Source: an uncultured Armatimonadota bacterium
Lineage (GTDB): Bacteria > Armatimonadota > Armatimonadia > Armatimonadales > Armatimonadaceae
Length of the DNA: 35,036 bases
Direction: 5' to 3'
Assembly: GCA_903881535.1 (NCBI GenBank)
Contig: CAIRTT010000249.1
Location: 1 to 35,036, forward strand
The position numbers were made by a program, and so were the translations under genes. Below are positions 1 through 9,955 of this stretch, one piece after another. The notes under the pieces were generated by a model. The model was not told where the DNA came from. It did no database searches and was given only the letters and a program-made list of their open reading frames with translations. Position 1 is the stretch's first letter, and each line of letters opens with the position of its first letter.

Positions 1-74
1 ACCTGTTATGGAAAACTCACGCTGGATCGAGAAACATCGACGGCGACCATTAACCCGCAGTAAGGAAGTAAGAC

Positions 75-299
75 ATGGACTACCAAGTGCTATTCAACAT
101 CGCAGTGTGCATCGCAGGATTCTTTGGCGGTTGGACGTTGAACCGCATTTACACTGCTATTGACCGCCTTGATGGGGACGTTAGGAATATGCCAATAAAC
201 TACGTCACAAAAGATGATTACCGGGACGATATCAAGGACATGAATCGCAAACTAGATAAAATCTTTGATCTACTGCAAACCAAAGTAGACAAGGCATAA
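75..299 (+). CDS. Small phage protein with an N-terminal transmembrane segment and a charged/coiled C-terminus, lysis-region hypothetical
   Basis: ORF with ATG; preceding AAGGAAG is a good SD; hydrophobic N-terminus (VLFNIAVCIAGFFGGW). Confidence 0.75.
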   Translation: MDYQVLFNIAVCIAGFFGGWTLNRIYTAIDRLDGDVRNMPINYVTKDDYRDDIKDMNRKLDKIFDLLQTKVDKA

Positions 300-301
300 A
301 C

Positions 302-541
302 ATGGCTACACCGAGTGAAGTCAAAGGAAAGCTGACGTTTGCCGTAACGCTGATGGTGTCTGCCACGCTGTGCATATCCGTTTTGCTGATGGTCGTCGCG
401 CTCGTGACCGGCTTGTGGTTTCGAGAAATAGACAACGGCGAGATATTTAAGCTCATCAGTCCTGCATTTCAGACCATCGTTGGCGGCTTTATCGGGCTGC
501 TTGCTGGGGTAAAACTCAGCCACGATGATAATTTAAAGTAA
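302..541 (+). CDS. Small membrane protein with two predicted TM segments, possible holin-type lysis protein
   Basis: ATG 3 nt after the previous stop; two hydrophobic stretches (LMVSATLCISVLLMVVALVTGLWF; IVGGFIGLLAGV). Confidence 0.65.
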   Translation: MATPSEVKGKLTFAVTLMVSATLCISVLLMVVALVTGLWFREIDNGEIFKLISPAFQTIVGGFIGLLAGVKLSHDDNLK

Positions 542-550
542 GGTATCAGC

Positions 551-949
551 ATGATCATTTTACACAAGCGCACATATCAGACTGACAAAACCATTGGCGT
601 CATACAAATCGGTGATGAAGTTTTAGGCGTTACGCTCGAAGACATTGGCCGTCCATTTGGTATCAAGATCCCTAAAGAGACTTGCATTCCCGAAGGCGAG
701 TATCAAGTGGCTGTAACAATGTCCACTCGGTTTGGGCGGGAGATGTTGTTGCTCTACTCCAACCCCAAAGACCGCAGCTGCGACCTTGCCGGGTGTACAT
801 ATACAGGTATACGTGTACACAAAGGCACGAAAACTGAACATACGGAAGGCTGCGTACTCTACCAAGGCGACCTACCAGCACTAGAAAAACTAATATCAGA
901 TGCAATTGCTGCCGGTGACAAAGTCACTTGGATTATTGGGAGAGCCTAA
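551..949 (+). CDS. DUF5675-like phage protein of the lysis cassette
   Basis: ORF; pattern LEDIGRPFGIKIPKETCIPEGEYQV...GIRVHKGTKTEHTEGCVLYQG recognised as DUF5675-type. Confidence 0.7.
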   Translation: MIILHKRTYQTDKTIGVIQIGDEVLGVTLEDIGRPFGIKIPKETCIPEGEYQVAVTMSTRFGREMLLLYSNPKDRSCDLAGCTYTGIRVHKGTKTEHTEGCVLYQGDLPALEKLISDAIAAGDKVTWIIGRA

Positions 950-1362
950 TGGCGCTTGACCCTATTACTGCTGGAATTGGCTTGCTTGATACGTTCATCA
1001 ACAAATTTGTTGCTGACAAAGACCTAGCAGCCAAACTGGCGATTCAAGCCCGCTCCGAAGAGTTCCAAGGCAACATAACCTTGCTGACCGGACAGATGGC
1101 CGTTAATCAAGAGGAAGCCAAAAGCACGAACTGGTTTGTGGCCGGTTGGCGACCTTGGATCGGCTGGATCTGCGGTGCTGGTCTTGCCTATGCTGTGTTG
1201 ATCGAGCCGCTTGCCCGATTCATAGCACAAGTAGGTTTCCACTACACTGGGCCATTCCCGGCCATTGACACCACGCTGACGATGCAGGTTTTAATCGGCA
1301 TGTTGGGCTTGGGGACAATGCGGACATGGGAAAAGACCAAAGATGCTGAAGGCAAACGGTAA
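949..1362 (+). CDS. 3-TM phage/GTA-type holin
   Basis: Start trimmed to the ATG overlapping the upstream stop (TAATG); WFVAGWRPWIGWICGAGLAYAVLIEPLAR...LIGMLGLGTMRTWEK resembles the GTA_holin_3TM family. Confidence 0.75.
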   Translation: MALDPITAGIGLLDTFINKFVADKDLAAKLAIQARSEEFQGNITLLTGQMAVNQEEAKSTNWFVAGWRPWIGWICGAGLAYAVLIEPLARFIAQVGFHYTGPFPAIDTTLTMQVLIGMLGLGTMRTWEKTKDAEGKR

Positions 1363-1386
1363 ACTTTAATCAACTAGGACACGACC

Positions 1387-1938
1387 ATGAAAAGAATAAT
1401 CGCTGTGTTTGTTACCCTGTTCAGCATGGCTGTCCATGCCGACCCTAACATCGCTATCTGCCATGGCGAATACGCGCTGTGCGCATCCAGTGCAACCGAA
1501 CCGACTGGTAAAACAATGGTTGTGAACGGCAAAACTTTTGAGGAAGGCCACGCGGTCTGCCCAGTAATCAAAGGCGAGAGCGTTGCCGATTTTAACCTCA
1601 CCAACGGATCCTGTGCCCCGCCTAAAGGCGACCATACCGTGTGGAGTCTGTTCGGCACCCCAAGCACTTACCCGCAATCCCCGACATGGGCGCCGGCCCC
1701 AATGACCGTCCGTACATTCACCACCGCTGTGGGAGCCGGAAACGGGATGAGCAATATGTGGTCATTTCCTTGCGTTGTGCGTCCGAAAAAAGTAAACGGC
1801 GCCACCCTGTCAGATTGTTTTGGCCCCATCAACGAAAGTCCTTGGACTGGTGACCATGTACCGCCCGGCACAAACTCCGGGACTGGCGCTCCGGTTGGTG
1901 CAAGTGACCCGGTTGGTGGCAACTTTCCCGCCAAGTAA
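1387..1938 (+). CDS. Secreted/periplasmic Cys-containing phage protein, function unknown
   Basis: Clear signal peptide MKRIIAVFVTLFSMAVHA followed by a Cys-rich mature domain. Confidence 0.7.
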   Translation: MKRIIAVFVTLFSMAVHADPNIAICHGEYALCASSATEPTGKTMVVNGKTFEEGHAVCPVIKGESVADFNLTNGSCAPPKGDHTVWSLFGTPSTYPQSPTWAPAPMTVRTFTTAVGAGNGMSNMWSFPCVVRPKKVNGATLSDCFGPINESPWTGDHVPPGTNSGTGAPVGASDPVGGNFPAK

Positions 1939-2023
1939 CCAATTGAATACTCGTTATTTCGGGCGTACAATAACGATTCGCCGCGTGTGCTGAACCAGCA
2001 TCTGACAATACTTTGGAGTATTT

Positions 2024-2656
2024 ATGAGCTATAGCATGACGTATGACAGTCTGCTGGTTGATGTTCGCCGGTATCTTGAGCGCGGCTTCACACAAGCGTC
2101 AGATCAAATAGTTTACGACCAGCTGCCTCGCCTGATCACTCTGGGCGAGCGTCGAATAGCCCGTGAACTGAAAATCGAAGGGTTCATCCGTCCGGTCACC
2201 ACCCCATTGTCTGTTGGGGTTTCCACGTACATGAAGCCAGACCGCTGGCGCGACACCGTCAGCATGACCATTGACGGCACCCCCATCTTTGCCCGGTCAT
2301 ATGAATACTGCAGATCCTACTGGCCGGCCCCCGCCGAGACTGGCAAGCCCCAGTTCTACGCAGACTACGACTATCAGCACTGGCTGATTACCCCTACCCC
2401 TGACGCTGCCTACAACCTCGAAATCCTGTATTACGAGCAGCCGCCGCTTCTTGGGGACGACCTACAAACCAACTGGCTGACACAATATGCCCCTGACGTT
2501 CTGCTGTATGCGACGCTGTTAGAAGCAACGCCATTCCTGAAGAACGACGAGCGCGTGGGAGTATGGCAGGCCATGTACGACCGTGCGGCCAAAGCCCTGA
2601 GCGGCGAAGATCTTGGCCGTATCATGGATCGTTCAGCAAGCAGGAGTGAAGCGTAA
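2024..2656 (+). CDS. Phage head-tail adaptor-like protein
   Basis: 210-aa ORF; position in the structural module; ...ITLGERRIARELKIEGF...YYEQPPLL... resembles phage adaptor proteins. Confidence 0.65.
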   Translation: MSYSMTYDSLLVDVRRYLERGFTQASDQIVYDQLPRLITLGERRIARELKIEGFIRPVTTPLSVGVSTYMKPDRWRDTVSMTIDGTPIFARSYEYCRSYWPAPAETGKPQFYADYDYQHWLITPTPDAAYNLEILYYEQPPLLGDDLQTNWLTQYAPDVLLYATLLEATPFLKNDERVGVWQAMYDRAAKALSGEDLGRIMDRSASRSEA

Positions 2657-3921
2657 TGCCGATTTATACCGATGTGTTCGGTGGTGCGAACATTTACCCC
2701 AGCGAGATCAGCTACAGCGCGATTGCCCTGTCTGCGGATGTTGTCCTTAGCTGGCCTGAAGAAACCTCCACCAACGACAACCTTGCCACGCGCATCATTG
2801 ACGTTACTGCCTCTGCGGCTGGGTTCAACATTTTCCTGCCCGACGCGGCCAAGAGCGGCACCGGCAACACCATCCTGTTCAATAACCTTGGCGCCTACAC
2901 TTTTACGGTAAAAGACGCCGACGGGGTTCAGGTCGGGACGATTGCTGCCGGCACGTTGTGGCAGATATACCTGACCGACAACACCACAACCGCCGGCACA
3001 TGGCAGTTGCTGCAGTACGGCGCAACTACTTCAGTAGCCAACGCCTCGGCCCTTGCCGGCACTGGCATCGTGGCTGTTGGCACATTGCTTTCCCAGTCTG
3101 TGCCGATCACCTCGTTCAACAGCGACTACTCTGCTGGGGTGAGCGACAGGGCCAAAATGTACAACTGGACTGGCGCTGGCGGCACACTGACATTGCCTGA
3201 CCCGGTCACCACCGGCACCAACTGGTTCATGTACCTGCGCAACTCTGGCACCGGGGCTATTGTTGCCGATGCTCCGGGCACTACCACAATCAACGACACC
3301 AGTTTCCTGAGCTTCCAGCCCGGTGAGTCGGCCATCATCGCAACCGACGGCGCTAACTTCTTCACCATCGGGTTTGGTCAGTCGGCCACATTTGCCTTTG
3401 ACTACACCGTTATCGCTGTTGGCGGTACTGGCAATTACACCCTGAGCGGATCCGAACTGAACCGCGTGTCCTACCGCTTCACCGGAGTCAAGACCGGCAA
3501 CCGCGCCATCATTGTGCCGGCTACAGTACAGCAATACTGGGTCGACAATGAAACCACAGGCTCGTACACGTTCACGGTGAAGACTGCGGCAGGTACAGGC
3601 GTGGTGATTTTTGACGGTGAACGTGCCATCTTGTACAGTGACGGGACAAACGTGCTGCGTGCAGATACTTCCGGTATCTCGTACCCGATTGCGGTGGCAC
3701 AGGGCGGCACAGGGGCCACAACGGCTGGCGCTGCGCTGATTAACCTCGGCGGTACAGCGGTAGGCACTGGCCTGTTCACTGCAGTCGATGAGGCGGCGGC
3801 TTGGGCAGTGTTGGGCGGTACAGCGGTAGGCACCGGCCTGTTCACTGCAGTCGATCAGGCTGCGGCTTGGTCAGTGTTGGGAGCTGCGCCTTCTGGCACG
3901 GTGAATGGTGGCAGCTTCTAA
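2656..3921 (+). CDS. Tail-fibre/appendage-like structural protein
   Basis: 421-aa ORF overlapping the previous stop; fibre-type repeats VAQGGTGATTAGAALINLG and tandem GGTAVGTGLFTAVD(E/Q)AAAW(A/S)VL. Confidence 0.65.
   Translation: MPIYTDVFGGANIYPSEISYSAIALSADVVLSWPEETSTNDNLATRIIDVTASAAGFNIFLPDAAKSGTGNTILFNNLGAYTFTVKDADGVQVGTIAAGTLWQIYLTDNTTTAGTWQLLQYGATTSVANASALAGTGIVAVGTLLSQSVPITSFNSDYSAGVSDRAKMYNWTGAGGTLTLPDPVTTGTNWFMYLRNSGTGAIVADAPGTTTINDTSFLSFQPGESAIIATDGANFFTIGFGQSATFAFDYTVIAVGGTGNYTLSGSELNRVSYRFTGVKTGNRAIIVPATVQQYWVDNETTGSYTFTVKTAAGTGVVIFDGERAILYSDGTNVLRADTSGISYPIAVAQGGTGATTAGAALINLGGTAVGTGLFTAVDEAAAWAVLGGTAVGTGLFTAVDQAAAWSVLGAAPSGTVNGGSF
3748..3879 (+). repeat. 66-bp tandem repeat, two copies, inside the fibre-like gene
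   Basis: ggcggtacagcggtaggcac(t/c)ggcctgttcactgcagtcgat... recurs at 3748 and 3814. Confidence 0.85.
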
Positions 3922-5756
3922 TGCCCATCCAGACCACAGTCTTAAAGTCTCTGCCGGGCATCAAACGCGACGGCACAAAGTACGAGGGAGACGCCTACGT
4001 AGACGGTCAGTGGGTAAGATTTCAACGTGGTCTGCCGCGCAAGATTGGTGGTTACAGATCAACACAAAAGTACCTTACGGAAATCAGTCGCGGCTTTACT
4101 ACGTTCACCCAGATGAATTTTGTTTACTGCCATTCTGGCGGGACAAGTACGCTTGAGCGTTTTACGATTGACTCTACTATCAACAGCTCGATTGTTACGA
4201 GCCGAACCCCATTAGCAGCTTACGCTACCGGCACGGTGACGTTGACAAGCGGGGCTGCCGGCCAAGTTACCAACATATCCGTGAACGGCATCAACATCAT
4301 GTCTACGTCGGTAGCATACGCAACCAGCCTGTCGGCCACTGCTACAGCGGTAGCGGCAAACATCACCGCGTACACTTCTACTCCGGATTATTCAGCTGCA
4401 GCCGTAGGCGCAACCATAACCATAACCGCCATCACTGCCGGTTCGGCTACTAACGAATTTGTAGTTGTCGCTACTACAACCACTCTTACGACGACCACTA
4501 CCAACATGACCGGCGGCAACGATGCGTTGTTAGCTGATGTTCTGAACCTCTGGATGTTCGACTACCAGTACGATTCGTCCACCAACGATAATTACTTGAT
4601 AGCACATGTATCGCCTAACGAACGCTGCATTTGCAACGACGCGGGCGGTCAAATATTCTTTGGTGAAGTTTTAGGCACTGCCGCTTTGCAGTCAGTTAAT
4701 TTGCCGCCTAACGCCAACTGTACTGGGGGCATCGTTTCGCTTCACCCCTACATGTTCTACTACGGCACAGACGGGATAGTGGGCTGGTCAGTCGCAGGTG
4801 AGCCGACCAATCTGACCGGGGCAGGCTCTGGCTTGGCGCGAGTGTGGGGCCAAAAAATCATCAAGGGTTTGCCGTTGAGGGCAGGATCCGGAACTGCGCC
4901 AGCCGGATTGTTCTGGGCTTATGACGCAGTTATCCGGGCCACGTTTACTGGCGGGGCAACGGTATTCCAATTTGACACCATAGCAACTGACACCTCTATC
5001 GTATCGCCGTCCGTGGTGATCGATTTTGATGGTGTGTTTTACTGGTGCGGTGTTGACCGCTTTTACATGTTCAACGGCGTAGTGCGAGAAGTGCCGAACG
5101 CAATGAATTTGAATTATTTCTTTGACGGCCTCAACCGTAATGCAGCCACCAAGACATTTGCGTTTAAAGTGCCTCGGTTTGGTGAGATCTGGTGGTGCTA
5201 TCCACGAGGTGACGCAACCGAGTGTACGCATGCCGTCATCTATAATGTCCGTGAAAATACATGGTACGACACCGAACTCCCTAACAGTGGTAGGTCAGCT
5301 GGCCAATATTGCAATTCGTTTTCTGCGCCAATATTGACCGGCGTTGATAACAACGGCAGCGGTTATAACGTCTGGGTGCACGAAAAAGGTGTTGATGAAA
5401 TAAATGGTTCCAACATCAATCCTATTGTGTCTAATTTTGAAACAGGCGATATGTCTACGTTGGTGTCAGGAAAGAGCCAGTATCTGCGAATAACCACAAT
5501 AGAGCCTGATTTTGTGCAGGTTGGGCCTATGACTGTGCAGGTCACAGGTCGGGCAAACGCACGCGCACCCGAAGTGTACAGCACGTTCTTTACGTTCCCA
5601 GAAAGCTCTAACGAGCCATTTGAGCAGATCGTCATGCTTAAAGAGCAGCGTCGTGAGTTGCGGGTGAGATTCCAATCCAACGCTGTCAATGGCGACTATC
5701 AGATGGGCCAGATCATTGGCCATATCTCTGGCGGTGACGGGACGGTGCTCGGTTGA
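3921..5756 (+). CDS. Packaged-DNA stabilisation / tail protein (P22 gp10-like)
   Basis: Start trimmed to ATG 3921 overlapping the TAA; MPIQTTVLKSLPGIKRDGTKYEGDAYVDGQWVRFQRGLPRKIGGY is typical of this phage family. Confidence 0.7.
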   Translation: MPIQTTVLKSLPGIKRDGTKYEGDAYVDGQWVRFQRGLPRKIGGYRSTQKYLTEISRGFTTFTQMNFVYCHSGGTSTLERFTIDSTINSSIVTSRTPLAAYATGTVTLTSGAAGQVTNISVNGINIMSTSVAYATSLSATATAVAANITAYTSTPDYSAAAVGATITITAITAGSATNEFVVVATTTTLTTTTTNMTGGNDALLADVLNLWMFDYQYDSSTNDNYLIAHVSPNERCICNDAGGQIFFGEVLGTAALQSVNLPPNANCTGGIVSLHPYMFYYGTDGIVGWSVAGEPTNLTGAGSGLARVWGQKIIKGLPLRAGSGTAPAGLFWAYDAVIRATFTGGATVFQFDTIATDTSIVSPSVVIDFDGVFYWCGVDRFYMFNGVVREVPNAMNLNYFFDGLNRNAATKTFAFKVPRFGEIWWCYPRGDATECTHAVIYNVRENTWYDTELPNSGRSAGQYCNSFSAPILTGVDNNGSGYNVWVHEKGVDEINGSNINPIVSNFETGDMSTLVSGKSQYLRITTIEPDFVQVGPMTVQVTGRANARAPEVYSTFFTFPESSNEPFEQIVMLKEQRRELRVRFQSNAVNGDYQMGQIIGHISGGDGTVLG

Positions 5757-5986
5757 ACATAACCATCACATTGCCAGTAGGTATGGCGCTGCGAGACTGG
5801 GCAGATCAGATATCTTTGGATCTGGACAAATATGGGGCATTTGGTCGGCTAGACGACGAGACCAAGTGGCAGGATTGGGCTATGCAATTCCTCAACAATA
5901 CATCGTTGAGGAACAACTTCCCAATTCCGTATGATTATCAAAATTGGCAAGAATGGGCGCAGCGATTTTGTCAGGTGGCCCGATGA
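5753..5986 (+). CDS. Small phage structural-region hypothetical protein
   Basis: ORF with TTG start overlapping the upstream stop; stop overlaps the next ATG (ATGA). Confidence 0.6.
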   Translation: MNITITLPVGMALRDWADQISLDLDKYGAFGRLDDETKWQDWAMQFLNNTSLRNNFPIPYDYQNWQEWAQRFCQVAR

Positions 5987-6423
5987 GATTTGTTGGCTTT
6001 CAAAAGGAAGACGCAGCCGAGAAGTGGGCCAGAGACCAACTGGCCGTCAAAGGCGAGCCGGAATTCTTTCGCGCCATGACTGCTGTAGACGACAACGAAG
6101 AGTTTGCGTGCGTGGTGGTGTTCACCAACTTTACGTCACAAAACGTAGACCTGAACATCGCCGCAAAGAAAGACTTTTGGAAATGCCCGAAGTCTGTGAT
6201 CAGCACGTTCAATGGGATATTCAGCTACACGTTTCATACGATTAAGGCTGCGCGAGTTACCGCCCTGATCGCCGACAGTAACAGGAAATCGAAGAAGTTT
6301 GTGGAACATATGGGGTTTACCCTTGAAGGCGTCATGCGCAAGGCATCAAATAATAATGAAGACGTTTGCATATATGGTTTTCTGGCAGACGAATATCATC
6401 AACATAGTTGGTACAGAGGTTAA
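5983..6423 (+). CDS. GNAT-family N-acetyltransferase-like protein
   Basis: MRFVGFQKEDAAEKWA...ARVTALIADSNRKSKKFVEHMGFTLEGVMRKA fits the GNAT C-terminal motif. Confidence 0.75.
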   Translation: MRFVGFQKEDAAEKWARDQLAVKGEPEFFRAMTAVDDNEEFACVVVFTNFTSQNVDLNIAAKKDFWKCPKSVISTFNGIFSYTFHTIKAARVTALIADSNRKSKKFVEHMGFTLEGVMRKASNNNEDVCIYGFLADEYHQHSWYRG

Positions 6424-6426
6424 GTT

Positions 6427-8262
6427 ATGATTCGCGACATGATCATGCAGATGGCAAGCAAAGACCCCTCATTGACTCAGGGCGTCGATGCAATGGAAGC
6501 GCAATTGCAGCGCACCCCTATCGTGCCTGAAGACATGGACGAGGCGATCAAGCTGCTCGAATACGTCATACAAAACCCCGACAAATACAAAGCCATCCGT
6601 GCTGCGGCGATCAAGGACGGGCTGATTGATGAATCTACATTCCCGCCAGAATACGATCAGACCATGATTGTTTCGTTGCTGATTGCAATGTACGGCCTAC
6701 AAGATCGCTTGAAACAGCGCGGGTTCTCACGTGGAGGCCTGTCAGTTGCTGGGCGCCGGCTGATGACTGGTGGCCAAGGCGGCGATACCATGCTGGCCCA
6801 CATCAATCCACGCGAAGCTGAAGTGCTGCGTCGTATGGGCGGCCAAGGATCTATCAACCCGAACACCGGACTCCGAGAATACAAAGGCCTGAAGAAAATC
6901 CTTGGAGCCGTGTTGCCGATTGCATTGATGTTTACACCAATAGGGGCAATGGTTAGTGGATTTCTAACTCCCATGTTTGGTGCAGCCTCCGGAATTGTAG
7001 GCGGCGCTTTAACTGGCGCTGGTACTGCCAAACTGACCGGCGGCAACGTATTGCAGGGCGCCTTGTTAGGTGGTGCGGGCGCAGGGCTTGGCAGCACAAT
7101 TGGCAAAACGCTTGCACCTAGCTTGTCTGGCACCGCTCAGAACATGATTGGTAGCGGCTTAATTGGTGGTGTGGCCGGTGAAGCGACAGGTAAGGGATTT
7201 TTAAAAGGCGCTGCTATGGGCGCTGCAGGTGCAGGCATCAGCGGGGCTGTAAATTCCGCAGATCTTGGCAACGGCGCATTTCAGGCTGGCGTTCAAGGCG
7301 GCGTACAGAACGCAGGCAACATGCTGGCCGCCGGCTACGATCCGAAGTCGGCCCTGACAGGTGGCGCACTGGCTGGCATTGCTACTGGATTAAATTACAA
7401 AGTCCCAAAAACCGGCTTTGAAGATGTTTTGAAAGACCCATCAACATTGAAGCCCGGTGAAAGCGTAGTCAAAAACATTGCAAACCTTAAAGCTACAGGA
7501 TCGGATCCGTGGACTGTAGGGAATGCAGGCACAGGCGCCCCGGTAACTGCCGCAGATCCGTGGGCTGTAGGAAACGCTGGAACTGGAAACGCCAGCGGCG
7601 TTGCATCTCCTGACTTTAATACGCCCTACCAGCTGCCAACAGTTTCAGGTAATTCACCATCGGCAAATATTGCGCCCTCGGCTGGAACGGCGGCTGCGCC
7701 TGCACTGAAAGGCATGGGCGCGCTTGGGTATGCAGGGCTGGCCCTTGCCGGCGCGTCACTGCTGAAGAGCGCCCCGCCTGCCGTGCAAGAAGCTGTTAGC
7801 AGCCTGTCGCCTGCCCAGCAAGAATATTTCAACCGTCCGTCGACCCCGTGGGATTGGAATAGAATCCAGACAGAGGCCAACAACGCCAACGTAAGTCTGG
7901 CTGACTTCATGTCATCGAACTGGAACAAATTGTCGTCTGGGGTCTACAACCAAGCCCCTTCTACCCCCGCCACGCCTACAGTGCAGAAAGCAATGGGCGG
8001 CCCGCTGGGTCAGCTGTCTCGCTTTGCCAAGGGCGCAGGCTCTGGCCGTGCCGACACGATTAACGCCAAGCTGTCCGATGGCGAGTACGTGATGGACGCT
8101 GAGACCGTTGCCATGCTTGGCGATGGGTCGAGCGAAGAAGGCGCCAAGCGTCTGGATCAAATGCGAGCAAATTTACGCGAACACAAAGGCAAAGCATTGG
8201 CCAAGGGAAAGTTCAGCCCTGACGCCAAATCGCCGCTTGCCTACCTGAAAGGAGTTGCATAA
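6427..8262 (+). CDS. Large Gly/Ala-rich virion-associated protein, possible internal/ejection protein
   Basis: 611-aa ORF; hydrophobic Gly-rich middle; C-terminal LSDGEYVMDAETVAMLGDGS phage motif. Confidence 0.6.
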   Translation: MIRDMIMQMASKDPSLTQGVDAMEAQLQRTPIVPEDMDEAIKLLEYVIQNPDKYKAIRAAAIKDGLIDESTFPPEYDQTMIVSLLIAMYGLQDRLKQRGFSRGGLSVAGRRLMTGGQGGDTMLAHINPREAEVLRRMGGQGSINPNTGLREYKGLKKILGAVLPIALMFTPIGAMVSGFLTPMFGAASGIVGGALTGAGTAKLTGGNVLQGALLGGAGAGLGSTIGKTLAPSLSGTAQNMIGSGLIGGVAGEATGKGFLKGAAMGAAGAGISGAVNSADLGNGAFQAGVQGGVQNAGNMLAAGYDPKSALTGGALAGIATGLNYKVPKTGFEDVLKDPSTLKPGESVVKNIANLKATGSDPWTVGNAGTGAPVTAADPWAVGNAGTGNASGVASPDFNTPYQLPTVSGNSPSANIAPSAGTAAAPALKGMGALGYAGLALAGASLLKSAPPAVQEAVSSLSPAQQEYFNRPSTPWDWNRIQTEANNANVSLADFMSSNWNKLSSGVYNQAPSTPATPTVQKAMGGPLGQLSRFAKGAGSGRADTINAKLSDGEYVMDAETVAMLGDGSSEEGAKRLDQMRANLREHKGKALAKGKFSPDAKSPLAYLKGVA

Positions 8263-9941
8263 TGACTGACCTGTTTAGCGGCACCCCCCAAACGGCTACG
8301 TCCCATACTTCGACGTCCACTGAAACGCCGACGTGGATGCAAGATGCTATTTTCAATCAGCTCCAAGTTGCAAGAGGCGTAGCGGCTACTCCGTACCAAC
8401 AATACAGCATGCCAACAGTGGCTGATTTCTCAGACACTCAGGTTCAAGCCTTTAACCAGATGCAGGCAAACCAAGGCTCGTATAAACCGGGGATGGACGC
8501 GGCTCAGTCCGGGATGCAGGGTTTTTCTACCAAAGGTACTGCCGGTGATCTGCAGGCAGCGCAAAACCAGTATCTGCGTCAGGGTCTGGTAGACCAAAAT
8601 TTGAATGCCGGCCAGAACTATTTTAACCGAGCTGGCCAGATGGACATTGTCGGCGCTGCGCAGCCGTACATGAACCAAGCAGGTCAGGCCGCCGGCAACA
8701 TCATGGGTGCAGCGCAGCCGTATATGAATCAAGCTGGCGCAACCACAGCAGAGGCTTTGTCAGACCGCGCCCTGAATGCGGCCAATCCTTATCTGCAAGC
8801 AGCTTCGCAATCGTCTGCGGGGAATCTTGGCCAATATATGTCACCGTACCAGTCCAGCGTGATGGACACGATTGCCAAGCAAGGCGCCAGAAACCTATCT
8901 GAAAACCTCCTGCCGCAGGTATCTGACTCGTTTATCAAGGCTGGCCAATTCGGCAGCAAGGGCATGGGCGAGTTCGGCTCACGCGCTGTGAGAGACACGC
9001 AGGAAGCGATCCTCAATCAGCAGTCCCAGCTGGCCAACCAAGGCTACGGCCAAGCCCTGTCGGCCTCTCAGGCAGATCTGGCACGTCAGGCGCAATTGGC
9101 TGGCACCGTCGGAAGCATTTCGGGTGCGGATCTTTCTCGCGTGCTGCAGGGTGGCGCCCAGTATGGCAACCTTGGCCAGACCGCCGGCCAGTTAACCGCG
9201 CAGCAGGCAAGTGCACTAGGCCAGCTCGGCCAGACCGCCGGCCAGTTGACTGGACAACAAATGTCACAATTGGGCAATTTGGGTCAGATGCAAACGACCG
9301 CTGGTCAGGCACAGCAGCAGTTCGGCTTGACCGCCGCACAGGCCGTACAACAGGCGCAGGCTCAAGACTACCAGCGTCAGATGTCAGCCTTGCAAAGCGT
9401 GGCCTCAATGGCCGGGCAGAATCAAACGATGGGCTTTGCCGATACGTCTGCGCTGGAGTCAATGGGTCTTGCGAGACAGAACCAACAGCAGAAAGTTCTT
9501 ACTGCCGCACAGCAACAGTACCTTGACCAGCAGAACTATGCGAAGTCCAATGCTGACTGGCTCAATAACCAGATTCGCGGAATTGCTGGATCGGTGCCAA
9601 CAGTTACAACGGCATCTGGCTCATCTACTGGCGCGACATACTCGCCATCGGTTCTGTCGCAATTGGCTACCGCAGGCGCAACTGGAGCAGGCTTGTATAA
9701 CATGACCACTCAAGGTTCTGACATCAGAATTAAAGAAAACATTGAGCGCGTAGGTGAATTGCCTAATGGTTTGGGTATTTATGATTTTGATTACAAAACT
9801 GAATTTAAAGATCACCCATTGTGCGGTCACGGTCGTTTCCGTGGTGTCATGGCACATGAAGTCGCAAAACTCAACCCTAAAGCGGTTGTGCCAATGGGTA
9901 ATGGTTATAACGCGGTCAAATATGACCTCATTAACGCTTAA
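8262..9941 (+). CDS. Gln/Ala-rich virion protein with C-terminal peptidase S74-like chaperone domain
   Basis: C-terminus SDIRIKENIERVGELPNGLGIYDFDYK...GVMAHEVAKLNPKAV...YNAVKYDLINA; S..(5)..K spacing as in S74 domains. Confidence 0.7.
   Translation: MTDLFSGTPQTATSHTSTSTETPTWMQDAIFNQLQVARGVAATPYQQYSMPTVADFSDTQVQAFNQMQANQGSYKPGMDAAQSGMQGFSTKGTAGDLQAAQNQYLRQGLVDQNLNAGQNYFNRAGQMDIVGAAQPYMNQAGQAAGNIMGAAQPYMNQAGATTAEALSDRALNAANPYLQAASQSSAGNLGQYMSPYQSSVMDTIAKQGARNLSENLLPQVSDSFIKAGQFGSKGMGEFGSRAVRDTQEAILNQQSQLANQGYGQALSASQADLARQAQLAGTVGSISGADLSRVLQGGAQYGNLGQTAGQLTAQQASALGQLGQTAGQLTGQQMSQLGNLGQMQTTAGQAQQQFGLTAAQAVQQAQAQDYQRQMSALQSVASMAGQNQTMGFADTSALESMGLARQNQQQKVLTAAQQQYLDQQNYAKSNADWLNNQIRGIAGSVPTVTTASGSSTGATYSPSVLSQLATAGATGAGLYNMTTQGSDIRIKENIERVGELPNGLGIYDFDYKTEFKDHPLCGHGRFRGVMAHEVAKLNPKAVVPMGNGYNAVKYDLINA
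9174..9247 (+). repeat. Two-copy direct repeat (20-bp identical core, 54-bp period) in the Gln-rich ORF
   Basis: ggccagaccgccggccagtt at 9174 and 9228. Confidence 0.85.
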
Positions 9942-9955
9942 GCTAAGGAGCAGTT

